Part shown: positions 1 to 7,728 of the stretch, one piece after another | How the letters are laid out: each line of letters starts with the position of its first letter | Numbering within the stretch: position 1 is the first letter of the stretch | Source: JACXVD01 sp020446665 | GTDB taxonomy: Bacteria; Pseudomonadota; Alphaproteobacteria; Sphingomonadales; Sphingomonadaceae | Assembly: GCA_041396905.1 (NCBI GenBank) | Contig: JAWKXQ010000032.1 | Location: forward strand, 1 to 13,793 | Length of the DNA: 13,793 bases | Reading direction: 5' to 3' | Made by a program: the position numbers and the translations under genes | The notes under the pieces: generated by a model | Database searches by the model: none | What the model was told of the DNA's origin: nothing | The model's input: the letters and a program-made list of their open reading frames with translations, nothing else

Positions 1-65
1 CGACGTATGTCTGCGTACCGTCGCTATGCTCGGTTGAGCAATCCTTACGCTGAAAGAATAGCGGG

Positions 66-86
66 ACCCCGGGTCAAGCCCGGGGT
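66..86. repeat. Short GC-rich palindrome (alphaproteobacterial dispersed-repeat type)
   Basis: ACCCCGGG (66-73) and CCCGGGGT (79-86) form a perfect 8-bp stem around the 5-nt loop TCAAG, followed by GACGGG. Sequences of the form CCCCGGGTCAAGCCCGGGG are scattered between genes in many alphaproteobacterial genomes. That is recalled family knowledge and was not searched here. No T run follows, so it is not a classical terminator. It lies beyond the 3' end of the lipoprotein gene. The rest of 1-175 shows no gene I can support. Confidence 0.55.
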
Positions 87-175
87 GACGGGTTAAGAAT
101 GAGTTTGTGTAAGTGCCTGTTTTCGGTGGTCGTCAAGTTTATGCGCTATGGCCGGGATGGGGAGTAAGCTACCGT

Positions 176-1063
176 TCAATTTTCGCCTGATTGATCTATT
201 GCCTCAGGGTTTGGCGCCATCCAAAGCCGTTCTTGTGGAAACGGTATTCGGTAGGAGGCAGCCCACTTTCGATCGTTTATCTCTACGGCTCCTCTCGGGT
301 TTTTCAGAGCGAGAAAGCTCTCAAGTGCTCCCAATTCGGAGGATGGCAAGAAAAGACTATAACTGTCTCCACGCTGGATTGTCGACGGTGCAGATAAATC
401 GGGCCATTCCTCGTTCCAATGGATCGATGGTTCGGGCGCATAGTCGTAAGGCCAGATCATCACTTCAATTTGTGCTGGCATCCAAGGTTCTGATCGCGCA
501 GACTTGAAAGCTCGTATAGTGTTAAAGGCTTCGGCTACCGCAGCCGGAAGCCGCGAAGTGACTTGCTGGTCATCAAGCGATCCATAGACACTAAGGAATA
601 CGGGCGGATCGCCATATATTAGCAGACTATTGTCCGGTTGGTCAGTCGCTTCAGCGACGTCATATTCCCCGTAGAATTTGGGAGAATCGACTTTTGACAG
701 AGAGTTCTTGATCGAGAGTAGCTCTGCTTCCTTCAAGCGGACTGAGCGGAAGCCATCGTCGGTTCGATATATCACCTGTCCATCGCTATAGAGCGCAAAT
801 CGCGGTGACTCTGATCCTATGACCATTCCCCACGGGTCGCTTTCCAGAAGAACGATCTCAGGGACAGGTCGTTCGTCTTGCCGCATCCCCGCAAGCATTT
901 TTGGCCGCTCAAAGAAGCGCACATTTTGGGGAAGCGGGTTTATTGGTGCATCTGCGTAAGGCAAATCCAATGGGGGTGCCTCAGGCACCTCTCCTACTGT
1001 TGCCTCGCAAGAAGCAACCGCAAGACAGATCATGATTGCCAGCGCTTGTTTCGCAGGTCGCAT
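176..1063 (-). CDS. Putative lipoprotein of unknown function
   Basis: A 295-residue protein that I do not recognise. The N-terminus is a short basic stretch (MRPAKQ), a hydrophobic segment, then the lipobox V16-A17-S18-C19. It should therefore be exported, cut before C19 and lipid-anchored, and the Pro-rich stretch after C19 fits a lipoprotein tether. The remainder looks like a soluble mixed alpha/beta domain with several Trp and Tyr residues, including a segment around residues 90-100 reading FALYSDGQVIYR, and no catalytic motif I can name. The ATG at 1063 is well placed for the signal peptide. The gene is AT-richer than its neighbours (about 25 G+C in the 60 bases 661-720, against 47 in 5161-5220), which hints at more recent arrival or a lineage-specific gene. 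It is separated from the next gene by about 100 bp and is probably its own transcript. Confidence 0.7.
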   Translation of the reverse strand: MRPAKQALAIMICLAVASCEATVGEVPEAPPLDLPYADAPINPLPQNVRFFERPKMLAGMRQDERPVPEIVLLESDPWGMVIGSESPRFALYSDGQVIYRTDDGFRSVRLKEAELLSIKNSLSKVDSPKFYGEYDVAEATDQPDNSLLIYGDPPVFLSVYGSLDDQQVTSRLPAAVAEAFNTIRAFKSARSEPWMPAQIEVMIWPYDYAPEPSIHWNEEWPDLSAPSTIQRGDSYSLFLPSSELGALESFLALKNPRGAVEINDRKWAASYRIPFPQERLWMAPNPEAIDQSGEN

Positions 1064-1166
1064 TCACTGAGTTTGCATTAAGAGCGGACCGTCTGCAACG
1101 TTGCCGCAAGCCGCCAGTCTAGTTTGGCCTTACGATCCCCAAAACCAGACCCGATGCTCGCTAAAC

Positions 1167-1805
1167 CTAATCCCCCGCCACCAGCACGGTAATCTGCCAC
1201 TTCCCATCGCGCTGCTGCGCCAGCAGGCGGTAGTCGATCAGGCTGCGGAGCTGGTCTGAGCGGACATATCCGGTGGGGCCTTTCGGTTTCGATACGCGCA
1301 GATATTCCGCATTCTCCTCCCACTCGCCGGCCAGTTGCACCGCGTCCCAGTTGAGCCTTGCGAGCAGTTTCGCGTCACCATCGGGGGCTGCGCGCATTGC
1401 CACGTCGGGGCCGGTGGCGAGCATTCCTTCCATGCCGTCCACTTCGTCAAACCGCTGGCTCCAGTACCAAGGCAGGGTGATCTCCGGCCCTTCCCCGCCA
1501 TCGCCCGCCGCGCAACCCAGCAAGAGCAGCGCATCGAGTTCGCGCCAGAGATTGTAATGGGGATCGTCCAGCCGCTCGCGCAAAGTCTCGCGCCCGCTGC
1601 CGCCGCCGAAATCGAGCAATATTTCCGGCGAGGCCAGCGCTAGCAGCATCGCCTCGTCACGATTGACCACCGTCGTGGTCAGCGCGCGGCGGAAGTCCGT
1701 CGCGCCGGGGACGGAGCCGCATGTATCGCGCGGGGGCCAGCTTTTCGCCTCTGCCACGCCGGGCAGAGCAAGCAGCGCCACCGCTGCCAGAACCAGCTTC
1801 TTCAT
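1167..1805 (-). CDS. Exported protein with C-terminal SH3-like domain
   Basis: A 212-residue protein with a clear Sec signal peptide (MKK, then a Leu/Ala-rich core, cleavage likely after A18-E19-A20), so periplasmic. Residues about 25-115 look helical and hold three cysteines (C29, C98 and one in the signal-proximal part is absent, so C29/C98 could pair). Residues about 130-190 resemble a bacterial SH3-like domain: MRAAPDGDAKLLARL, then W-containing strands and a closing GYVRSDQL, the usual end of such domains. These domains often bind peptidoglycan or peptides; the role here is unknown. The ATG at 1805 overlaps the rmuC stop by 4 bp (ATGA), so the two genes are translationally coupled, with this one downstream. 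No catalytic residues are recognisable. Confidence 0.75.
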   Translation of the reverse strand: MKKLVLAAVALLALPGVAEAKSWPPRDTCGSVPGATDFRRALTTTVVNRDEAMLLALASPEILLDFGGGSGRETLRERLDDPHYNLWRELDALLLLGCAAGDGGEGPEITLPWYWSQRFDEVDGMEGMLATGPDVAMRAAPDGDAKLLARLNWDAVQLAGEWEENAEYLRVSKPKGPTGYVRSDQLRSLIDYRLLAQQRDGKWQITVLVAGD

Positions 1806-3226
1806 TCGGCAGCTTCCTCCGTCTCGTCTGTCGCCCCCTCGATCAGCAAATCCTCGCTGGTATAGCGCGGCGCGCCTTCCACCAGCGGCACATCCTCTGC
1901 ATCACGCTTGCCGGTTTCGATGCCCTTGTCCCGCAGCTTGCGGGCCGAGGACAGCACATTGCGTTCAAAGCTGCCAACAAAGCTGTTGTAATTCTTCACC
2001 GCGCTTTCCAGCCCACCGCCGACCTTGCGCAAATGCTCCCCGGCGATGGCGATGCGGTCATAAAGCTCGGTCGCCAGCGTGCCGATGGCGCGCGCTTCGG
2101 CGGCCAGCGCATCCTGCCGCCAGACCTGCGCCACGGTGCGGGCAATCGCCACCAGATTGGTAGGTGTCGCCAGCAGCACCTTCTTTTCAAAGGCAAAGTC
2201 CCACAGCGCCGGATCATGTTCCAGCGCGGCAGCGACGAAATGTTCGCCCGGCACGAACATCACCACATAGTCTGGCGCATCCTCGAACTGGCTCTGGTAA
2301 CTCTTCGCCCCCAGCGCCTGCACATGGGTGCGCATCGAGCGGACGTGATCCGCCAGCGCGGCATCGCGCGCTTCATCGCCATCAGCCTCGAACGCTTGCT
2401 GATAGGCGTTGAGCGAGACCTTGGCATCGATCACCAGCACCTTGCCGCCGGGAATCCGCACGATCGCATCGGGGCGCAACCGGCCATCTTCGGTCTCTAT
2501 CGACTGTTCGAGGAAGAAATCGGTGTGTTCGGCCAGGCCGCAATTTTCCAGCACATTCTTCAATTGCTGTTCACCCCAGCGCCCGCGCGCCTTGGGCGCA
2601 TTGGTCAGCGAATTGCCCAGCCGCTGCGCCTCGCGGCGGACCTGTTCCTGCCCGTCGCGCATGGACTGGATCAGCCCGGCCAGCTGGCCGAAACTGTCCA
2701 CCCGCTGCTTCTCCAGCGCGCTGACCTGTTCTTCGTAACTCTTGAGCCGCTGGTTGACCGGTTCGAGCAGCGCCGCGACGGCTTCCTTGTTGGCTTTTTC
2801 TGCATTGCCGAAGCGTTCGCTGGCGCTCTTGATGAATTCTTCCTGCGCGCGGCCCAATACGCGCGATCCGGTCAGCTGGAATTCCTTCAGCAATTCCTCG
2901 CGCGCTTCCACCAGCAGGCGCTTCTGCTCGTCAAAATTGGCGGCATTGGCCTTGAGCGTGGCAAGCTCGCCCTTCAGCGCTTCACGGTCATCGCGCACTT
3001 CATCGAGCAATTGCGCCAGCGTATCGGCCCGCGCCGCACGGTCACTCATCGTCGCCAGTTCGGGCGCCATGCGTGCCAGCCGCTCGCGCGCCTCCTTCGC
3101 CTCTCCCTGCTGCTCTTCTGCTCGCCTGCGCCATTCAGCCACCGGGCGCGAGCCGACAAACCAGCCAATCGCTGCAAAAGCGAGGCTGAAGGCAAAGGTG
3201 ATGATAATCGCAACAATCGGTTCCAT
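1802..3226 (-). CDS. rmuC: DNA recombination protein RmuC
   Basis: A 474-residue RmuC family protein. RmuC limits recombination at inverted repeats in E. coli and is thought to be a nuclease. The order fits the family: one N-terminal membrane helix (about residues 4-25), a long Glu/Arg/Ala-rich coiled coil (about 30-205), then the RmuC domain. That domain shows RGRWGEQQLKNVLE (214-227), RPDAIVRIPGGKVLVIDAK (251-269) and VMFVPGEHFVAAAL (322-335). D253, D267 and K269 sit where a PD-(D/E)xK-like nuclease centre would be expected. The ATG at 3226 gives the membrane helix at the very start. It is the first gene of a coupled pair with the SH3-like protein (4-bp overlap) and lies 79 bp downstream of def on the same strand, so it could be read from the def promoter. 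Length and motifs are ordinary. Confidence 0.95.
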   Translation of the reverse strand: MEPIVAIIITFAFSLAFAAIGWFVGSRPVAEWRRRAEEQQGEAKEARERLARMAPELATMSDRAARADTLAQLLDEVRDDREALKGELATLKANAANFDEQKRLLVEAREELLKEFQLTGSRVLGRAQEEFIKSASERFGNAEKANKEAVAALLEPVNQRLKSYEEQVSALEKQRVDSFGQLAGLIQSMRDGQEQVRREAQRLGNSLTNAPKARGRWGEQQLKNVLENCGLAEHTDFFLEQSIETEDGRLRPDAIVRIPGGKVLVIDAKVSLNAYQQAFEADGDEARDAALADHVRSMRTHVQALGAKSYQSQFEDAPDYVVMFVPGEHFVAAALEHDPALWDFAFEKKVLLATPTNLVAIARTVAQVWRQDALAAEARAIGTLATELYDRIAIAGEHLRKVGGGLESAVKNYNSFVGSFERNVLSSARKLRDKGIETGKRDAEDVPLVEGAPRYTSEDLLIEGATDETEEAAE

Positions 3227-3305
3227 CCCGCCATGCTAAGCAGAACGGAGAGAGAACACCAGACCTATTGCAAGCTTTTCCTCCATCGCGGAGGAATTCG
3301 CCCGA

Positions 3306-3872
3306 TCACGCCGCCTTGCGTGCCTTTTCCAGCTTCTTGAGCGCCATATTGCGCTTCAGCCGGCTGAGGTGGTCGATGAACAGAATGCCTTCGAGATGAT
3401 CCATCTCGTGCTGCAGGCAGGTCGCCATCAGCCCTTCCAGAGCTTCCTCATGCACCGTGCCTTCCAGATCCTGCCAGCGCACGCGGCAGGTGGCGGGGCG
3501 ATCCACATCGGCGAAGATATCCGGCACCGACAGGCAGCCTTCCTGATAGGTGGAAAGCTCTTCCGACGGATCGAGGATTTCCGGGTTGATGAACACCCGC
3601 GGTTCCTTCTTCGTCGGATAATGATGGTGGTGGTGACCATCATGGTTGCACTCTTCCGGCTCCGCATCGAGATCCTCTGGCTGCAGGTCGATCACCAACA
3701 CGCGCAGAGGCACGCCCACCTGGATCGCGGCGAGGCCGATGCCGGGGGCGTCATACATCGTCTCGAACATGTCCTCGACAAGCACCTTCAGCTCGTCGTC
3801 AAACTTTTCGACCGGGGTCGAGACGGTCTTCAGCCGGGGGTCCGGCGCTTCAAGGATTTCACGGATAGCCAT
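3306..3872 (-). CDS. def: Peptide deformylase
   Basis: A 188-residue peptide deformylase, the metalloenzyme that removes the formyl group from the N-terminal methionine of new proteins. All three family motifs are present: GIGLAAIQ (44-51), EGCLSVP (111-117, metal ligand C113) and QHEMDH (154-159, ligands H155 and H159, catalytic E156). The frame stays open 74 codons upstream to an ATG at 4094, but that stretch is the repeat element translated. The ATG at 3872 gives the family-typical start MAIREI, though no good Shine-Dalgarno precedes it. An extra His-rich loop (C75, H77, H80-H84) lies between the two N-terminal motifs; such loops are, from memory, usual in sphingomonad deformylases. The gene lies between recR and rmuC on the same strand, and fmt, which adds the formyl group, is less than 1 kb away. 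Confidence 0.96.
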   Translation of the reverse strand: MAIREILEAPDPRLKTVSTPVEKFDDELKVLVEDMFETMYDAPGIGLAAIQVGVPLRVLVIDLQPEDLDAEPEECNHDGHHHHHYPTKKEPRVFINPEILDPSEELSTYQEGCLSVPDIFADVDRPATCRVRWQDLEGTVHEEALEGLMATCLQHEMDHLEGILFIDHLSRLKRNMALKKLEKARKAA

Positions 3873-3924
3873 GCGCGCCAGATAGGCGCGTGGTGGGTGC
3901 TGTGCAAGATGGCTGATTGGCGGT

Positions 3925-4167
3925 GTTTCGCGCCAAGACACCAAGTCGCAAAAATGCGAAGGGAATTTGTTCACACGAAGACACGAAGACGCAAAGAAGA
4001 CTGCGGCGGCGGCAGCCAACCACAAATTAGCCGTCCCTTTGCGCCTATCGAGAGGTCTGCAATTATCGGGTGCGCCTGCGGCGCTGCCAGACATTTTCGT
4101 GTCTTCGTATGAGCCCTACCCGGCGAAGCCGTAACCTTCTTCGCGTCTTGGCGGCTTGGCGCGAAAC
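3925..4167. repeat. Intergenic element with nested inverted repeats
   Basis: This fills the 303-bp gap between recR and def, which holds no supported gene. Outer arms: 3925-3949 and 4143-4167 match in inverted orientation at 22 of 25 positions, the first 13 (GTTTCGCGCCAAG) perfectly. Inner arms: 3975-3987 and 4096-4108 are a perfect 13-bp inverted repeat (ACGAAGACACGAA). The left inner arm also holds two tandem copies of ACACGAAG (3973-3988). The whole could fold as one long broken hairpin. Similar CGAAGACACGAAG and GCCAAGACGCGAAG strings occur between genes in many bacterial genomes (recalled, not searched). No transposase or obvious target duplication is visible. It may be a non-autonomous element or a REP-like repeat. 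Confidence 0.7.
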
Positions 4168-4175
4168 CAAAACCC

Positions 4176-4772
4176 CTACCCCACAGGCCGCCTTGCCCTC
4201 AGCGCCTGCGCCAGCGTGCCTTCATCCAGATAGTCCAGCTCGCCGCCCACCGGCAGGCCGTGGGCCAGCTGGGTGATGCGCACGGGGAAATCCTCCAGCC
4301 GTTCGGCCAGGTAATGGGCGGTGGTCTGGCCTTCCAGCGTGGCATTCATCGCCAGCACGACCTCGTCCACCCCGCCCTCTTCCACGCGGGCAAGCAGGCT
4401 CGCAATATTGAGGTCTTCCGGCCGCACGCCTTCCAGCGCGGAAAGCTTGCCGCCCAAGACGTGATAGCGCCCGGTGAACAGTTTCGCCCGGTCCAGCGCC
4501 CACAGATCGGCGACATCCTCCACCACGCAGATAGAGCGCAGATCGCGCCGGGGATCGGCGCAAATGCCGCAGGGGTTGGTGGTATCGACATTGCCACAGG
4601 TCTCGCATTCCACAAGCTTGCCGCGCACTTCGTCCAGCGCGTCGAGCAAGGCCACCAGCCCGGTTTCGCGCCGTTTGACCAGCCACAGCACAGCCCGCCG
4701 CGCACTGCGCGGGCCAAGGCCCGGCAGGCGCGCCAAAACCTGTGAAAGACGTTCGATCTCTTGCGATGCCAT
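4176..4772 (-). CDS. recR: Recombination mediator protein RecR
   Basis: A 198-residue RecR, the usual family length. With RecO (and RecF) it helps load RecA on SSB-coated single-stranded gaps. Domains in order: a helix-hairpin-helix with LPGLGPRSARR (16-26); a four-cysteine zinc finger with C56, C59, C68 and C71; then a Toprim domain with acidic E85 in VVEDVADL and the conserved NATLEGQTTAHYL (143-155); and a C-terminal GLPVGGELDYLDEGTL (172-187). The ATG at 4772 is chosen over one 12 codons upstream because it gives the family start (MASQEIERL). It is divergent from fmt with only 53 bp between the two start codons, so their promoters must lie close together or overlap. In many bacteria recR follows dnaX and ybaB; here it does not, at least on this side. 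Confidence 0.96.
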   Translation of the reverse strand: MASQEIERLSQVLARLPGLGPRSARRAVLWLVKRRETGLVALLDALDEVRGKLVECETCGNVDTTNPCGICADPRRDLRSICVVEDVADLWALDRAKLFTGRYHVLGGKLSALEGVRPEDLNIASLLARVEEGGVDEVVLAMNATLEGQTTAHYLAERLEDFPVRITQLAHGLPVGGELDYLDEGTLAQALRARRPVG

Positions 4773-4825
4773 GGAACCGCAGATAGGGCTTGCGGCCCGC
4801 ACTGGCAAAGGCTCTGCACCCGATT

Positions 4826-5731
4826 ATGCGCATTATCTTCATGGGAACGCCCGAATTCGCGGTGCCAACGCTCACCGCGCTGGTGGCGGCGGGGCATGAG
4901 GTGGTGGCCGCTTACAGCCAGCCGCCGCGTCCAGCGGGCCGGGGAAAGAAGCTGCAGCCCAGCCCGGTCCAGCGCGAGGCAGAGCGGCTGGGGGTGGAAG
5001 TGCGCCATCCCGTTTCGCTGAAAGGGGCAGAGGAACAGGCTGCCTTCGCCGCGCTCAATGCCGATGTGGCGGTGGTTGCAGCCTATGGGCTGATCCTGCC
5101 GCAGGCCATTCTCGATGCGCCGAAACATGGCTGCCTCAATGTTCATGGCTCGATCCTGCCGCGCTGGCGCGGGGCGGCGCCAATCCACCGCGCGATTCTG
5201 GCGGGTGACCCGGTGACGGGCATCACCATAATGCAGATGGAGGCCGGGCTGGATACCGGCCCGATGCTGTCGACCATCCGCACGCCCATCCATGACAAGA
5301 CCACCGGCGAACTCACGGAAGAACTGGCCGAACTGGGCGCGAATTTGATGGTCGAGACATTGCGCGAGCTCGGCAAGCATGTGCCGGTTGCGCAGGACGA
5401 TGCCGAAGCGACCTATGCCGCGAAGATCGACAAGGCCGAGGCGCGGATCGACTGGTCGCAGCCAGCCGAGCAGATCGAACGGCAAGTGCGCGCGCTCGCC
5501 CCCTTCCCCGGCGCATGGTTTGAACTGGAGGGAGAGCGGATCAAGCTGTTGAAGGCGGAAGTGAGCGATTTGAGAGGCGAACCCGGCACTGTGCTCGACG
5601 ACCAGCTGACCATTGCCTGCGGCACCGGCGCGCTGCGCCCGCTGCGCATCCAGCGGGCCGGCAAACCGGCGATGGATGTGGACGCCTTCCTGCGGGGCAA
5701 GGCGGTTGCACCGGCCACGGTGCTCGCTTGA
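4826..5731 (+). CDS. fmt: Methionyl-tRNA formyltransferase
   Basis: A 301-residue cytosolic enzyme that transfers a formyl group from 10-formyl-tetrahydrofolate to Met-tRNA(fMet) for translation initiation. The N-terminal Rossmann-like domain starts with RIIFMGTPEFAVPTL. Catalytic residues expected from the family are visible: N105 and H107 in CLNVHGSILPRWRGAAPIH, and D143 in MEAGLDTGPM. The C-terminal domain (about 205-301) is the tRNA-binding OB-like part. The ATG at 4826 matches the family start; an in-frame ATG at 4790 would run into the recR side. Its stop overlaps the truA start by 4 bp, so the pair is co-translated. Length and residues are ordinary. Confidence 0.96.
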   Translation: MRIIFMGTPEFAVPTLTALVAAGHEVVAAYSQPPRPAGRGKKLQPSPVQREAERLGVEVRHPVSLKGAEEQAAFAALNADVAVVAAYGLILPQAILDAPKHGCLNVHGSILPRWRGAAPIHRAILAGDPVTGITIMQMEAGLDTGPMLSTIRTPIHDKTTGELTEELAELGANLMVETLRELGKHVPVAQDDAEATYAAKIDKAEARIDWSQPAEQIERQVRALAPFPGAWFELEGERIKLLKAEVSDLRGEPGTVLDDQLTIACGTGALRPLRIQRAGKPAMDVDAFLRGKAVAPATVLA

Positions 5732-6468
5732 CCCGCTTCGCCCTCACTCTCGAATTTGACGGTTCGCCCTTCATGGGCCTGCAGCGCCAGCCGCATGGGC
5801 CGAGCGTGCAGCAGGCGGTGGAGGAAGCGGCAGAGCGGGTGACGGGCGAGACAATCACGCTTCATTCCGCCGGGCGCACGGACACCGGCGTGCATGCGCT
5901 GGCCATGCGCAGCCATGTTGACGTGGCGAAGGAGATCACCCCCTTCCGCCTGATGGAAGCCTTGAACGCCCACTTGCGGCCCGATCCGATTGCCGTAATC
6001 CATTGCGAAGTCGTGCCGGATGACTGGCATGCGCGCTTTTCCTGCATCGGGCGGCGCTATCGCTACCGCATCGCCAACCGCCGCGCGCCGCTGACGCTGC
6101 AGCGTGGCCGGGCATGGCAGGTGCCGCAGGAGCTGGACCACGAGGCCATGCACAAGGCCGCGCAGGCGCTGGTCGGGCGGCATGACTTCACCACATTCCG
6201 CTCAGCCCATTGCCAGGCGCAGAGCCCGGTCAAGACGCTCGACCAGCTGGATGTCCGGCGTGAAGGCGAGGAAGTGATCGCCGAAGTCGCCGCGCGCAGT
6301 TTCCTGCATCATCAGGTCCGCTCCATGGTCGGCTGCCTCGCGCTGGTGGGCATGGGCCGCTGGCGGGTGGAGCAGGTAGCCGAGGCACTGGAAGCACGCG
6401 AACGGCAGGCGCTGGGTCTTAACGCGCCGCCCGATGGGCTCTATTTCGTCGAGGCGATCTATCCCTAG
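5728..6468 (+). CDS. truA: tRNA pseudouridine(38-40) synthase TruA
   Basis: A 246-residue TruA, which converts uridines 38-40 of the anticodon arm to pseudouridine. The N-terminal FALTLEFDGSPFMGLQRQ and the catalytic motif AGRTDTGVHA with D52 are clear; FHARFSC-like and RYRYRI segments (DWHARFSCIGRRYRYRI) and the C-terminal FLHHQVRSMVGCL follow as in the family. Translation starts at a TTG (5728) whose last bases form the fmt stop (TTGA), a tight coupling that makes TruA output depend on ribosomes finishing fmt. There is no in-frame ATG nearby that would keep the conserved N-terminus. Both genes act on tRNA, which explains their pairing. Confidence 0.95.
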   Translation: MTRFALTLEFDGSPFMGLQRQPHGPSVQQAVEEAAERVTGETITLHSAGRTDTGVHALAMRSHVDVAKEITPFRLMEALNAHLRPDPIAVIHCEVVPDDWHARFSCIGRRYRYRIANRRAPLTLQRGRAWQVPQELDHEAMHKAAQALVGRHDFTTFRSAHCQAQSPVKTLDQLDVRREGEEVIAEVAARSFLHHQVRSMVGCLALVGMGRWRVEQVAEALEARERQALGLNAPPDGLYFVEAIYP

Positions 6469-6494
6469 CAAGAACCGTCGAACACCCACCCCGC

Positions 6495-6514
6495 CCCCTC
6501 CCTCAAGGTAGGGG
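6495..6514 (+). terminator. Weak hairpin after truA
   Basis: CCCCTCCC (6495-6502), loop TCAA and GGTAGGGG (6507-6514) give a 7-pair stem with one mismatch, 27 bases past the truA stop. The expected T run is missing, so termination is uncertain; it could equally be a short C-rich intergenic repeat. Confidence 0.3.
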
Positions 6515-6564
6515 CAACAAGACTTGGCAACGTGCTGACTAGGCCGCGTGGGATTGCGACACCA

Positions 6565-6610
6565 GTTGCATGGCGCAACCTGACTGCCTAACAGTATTCG
6601 CGAGAGGAGA
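6565..6610 (+). promoter_or_regulatory. Candidate promoter and strong RBS of the MDR oxidoreductase gene
   Basis: A TTGCAT box (6566-6571) lies 17 bases before TAACAG (6589-6594), a fair -35 and a poor -10. The -35 overlaps a small inverted repeat, GTTGC (6565-6569) and GCAAC (6575-6579), which could be a regulator site. A purine-rich GAGAGGAGA (6602-6610) sits 8 bases before the ATG at 6619 and is a good Shine-Dalgarno, which fixes that start. The promoter call is tentative; the RBS is solid. Confidence 0.4.
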
Positions 6611-6618
6611 ATCCCCCA

Positions 6619-7728
6619 ATGACCACCGGCAAGCAGCTTTTCACCACGCTCGAAGCAGACGGCACCCTGACCGTAGCGATCGAGGAAGTGAGCTTCCCCG
6701 AACCCACCGGCAACCAGGTGCTGGTGAAGATGGAGGCGGCGCCGATCAACCCCTCGGACCTCGCGATCCTGACCGGCGCGGCTGACCTCGACAACGCCGC
6801 CTATTCGCCCGGCAAATATGTCGCGACCATGCCCGAACCGTTCAACAGCGGCTCAAGGGCGCGCCACGGGGTGAAGCTGCCGGCCGGGAACGAAGGTGCG
6901 GGCACGGTTGTCGCCACGGGTGACAGCGACATGGCCAAGGCGCTGATGGGCCAGCGCGTCGCTTGCGTTCCGGGCAATGCCTACAGCCAGTATTGCATCG
7001 CCGATGCCATGATGTGCCTGCCGCTGGGCGATATCAGCGCCGAAGACGGTGCGAGCGCCTTCGTCAACCCGATGACTTCGCTGGGCTTTGTCGAAAATGC
7101 CAGGATGGACGGGCAGAAAGCCATCGTCCACACCGCCGCTGCCTCCAACCTTGGCCAGATGCTGATCAAGATCTGCCAGGAAGACGGGATCGAGCTGGTC
7201 AACATCGTCCGCAAGGCCGAGCATGTCGATATGCTCAAGGGCCTCGGCGCGAAGTGGGTGGTCAATTCCTCCGACCCCGATTTCATGAAGCAATTGCGCG
7301 AAGCGATTGACGCGACCAACGCCTTCTATGGTTTCGACCCGATTGGCGGCGGGCAAGCGACAGACAATGTGTTCAAGGCGATGGAGCAGGTCGCGGTCAG
7401 CAAGATGAGCGAATATTCGCGCTATGGCTCGAACCAGCAAAAGCGGATGTTCATCTATGGCCGGCTCGACATGGGGCCGACCATCCTCACCCCCAGCTAT
7501 GGCTTCGGCTGGACGCTGTCGGGCTGGCTGTTGACGCCGTTCCTGCAGATGGCGGGGATGGAAACGATGATGCGGATGCGCCAGCGGGTGCTGGACAACA
7601 TCACCACCACCTTCGCCAGCAGCTACAAGCGCAAGGTCAATCTCGAAGAAATGCTGACCAAGGATGCGGTGACCGATTATCGCGCCATGAAGACCGGCGA
7701 GAAATATCTCGTCACTCCCTGGAGCTAA
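6619..7728 (+). CDS. Zinc-independent MDR-family oxidoreductase (quinone-reductase-like)
   Basis: A 369-residue member of the medium-chain dehydrogenase/reductase superfamily, probably NAD(P)H dependent and cytosolic. The N-terminal GroES-like domain shows VLVKMEAAPINPSDLAIL (34-51) and GNEGAGTVVATG (90-101). The nucleotide-binding Rossmann part shows AIVHTAAASNLGQMLIKI (168-185), where AAASNLG replaces the usual Gly-rich turn of quinone reductases, then FYGFDPIGGG (236-245). The zinc-binding Cys/His set of classical alcohol dehydrogenases is missing, so a quinone or enone-type substrate is more likely than an alcohol; the true substrate cannot be read from the sequence. The C-terminal part (about 285-340) is long and rich in Met and hydrophobic residues. 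The gene is probably single; it meets the asparaginase gene tail-to-tail with a 4-bp overlap, leaving no room for a terminator between them. Confidence 0.85.
   Translation: MTTGKQLFTTLEADGTLTVAIEEVSFPEPTGNQVLVKMEAAPINPSDLAILTGAADLDNAAYSPGKYVATMPEPFNSGSRARHGVKLPAGNEGAGTVVATGDSDMAKALMGQRVACVPGNAYSQYCIADAMMCLPLGDISAEDGASAFVNPMTSLGFVENARMDGQKAIVHTAAASNLGQMLIKICQEDGIELVNIVRKAEHVDMLKGLGAKWVVNSSDPDFMKQLREAIDATNAFYGFDPIGGGQATDNVFKAMEQVAVSKMSEYSRYGSNQQKRMFIYGRLDMGPTILTPSYGFGWTLSGWLLTPFLQMAGMETMMRMRQRVLDNITTTFASSYKRKVNLEEMLTKDAVTDYRAMKTGEKYLVTPWS

Noticed and set aside
1..96. Plus-strand frame open from the left edge to a stop at 96, possibly a gene tail
   Set aside because: Only 31 codons, and the last third is simply the palindromic repeat translated; no recognisable protein end.
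1096..1105. Palindrome GCAACGTTGC between the two left-hand exported-protein genes
   Set aside because: Only 10 bp, with no promoter boxes or second copy around it; expected by chance at this length.
1721..3340. Long plus-strand open frame (539 codons) opposite rmuC
   Set aside because: It is antisense to a clear RmuC with full family motifs; its product is rich in Arg, His, Leu and Gln with no recognisable domain, as expected for the complement of a GC-rich gene.
3973..3988. Tandem ACACGAAG copies as a possible CRISPR or iteron array
   Set aside because: Only two adjacent copies with no spacers; better explained as part of the inverted-repeat element.
3873..4094. 74-codon N-terminal extension of peptide deformylase
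   Set aside because: It is encoded by the repeat element and has no match to the family, whose proteins start at MAIREI or close to it.
4346..5485. Minus-strand open frame across the recR-fmt junction
   Set aside because: It overlaps both recR (in another frame) and fmt (antisense), each of which has complete catalytic motifs.
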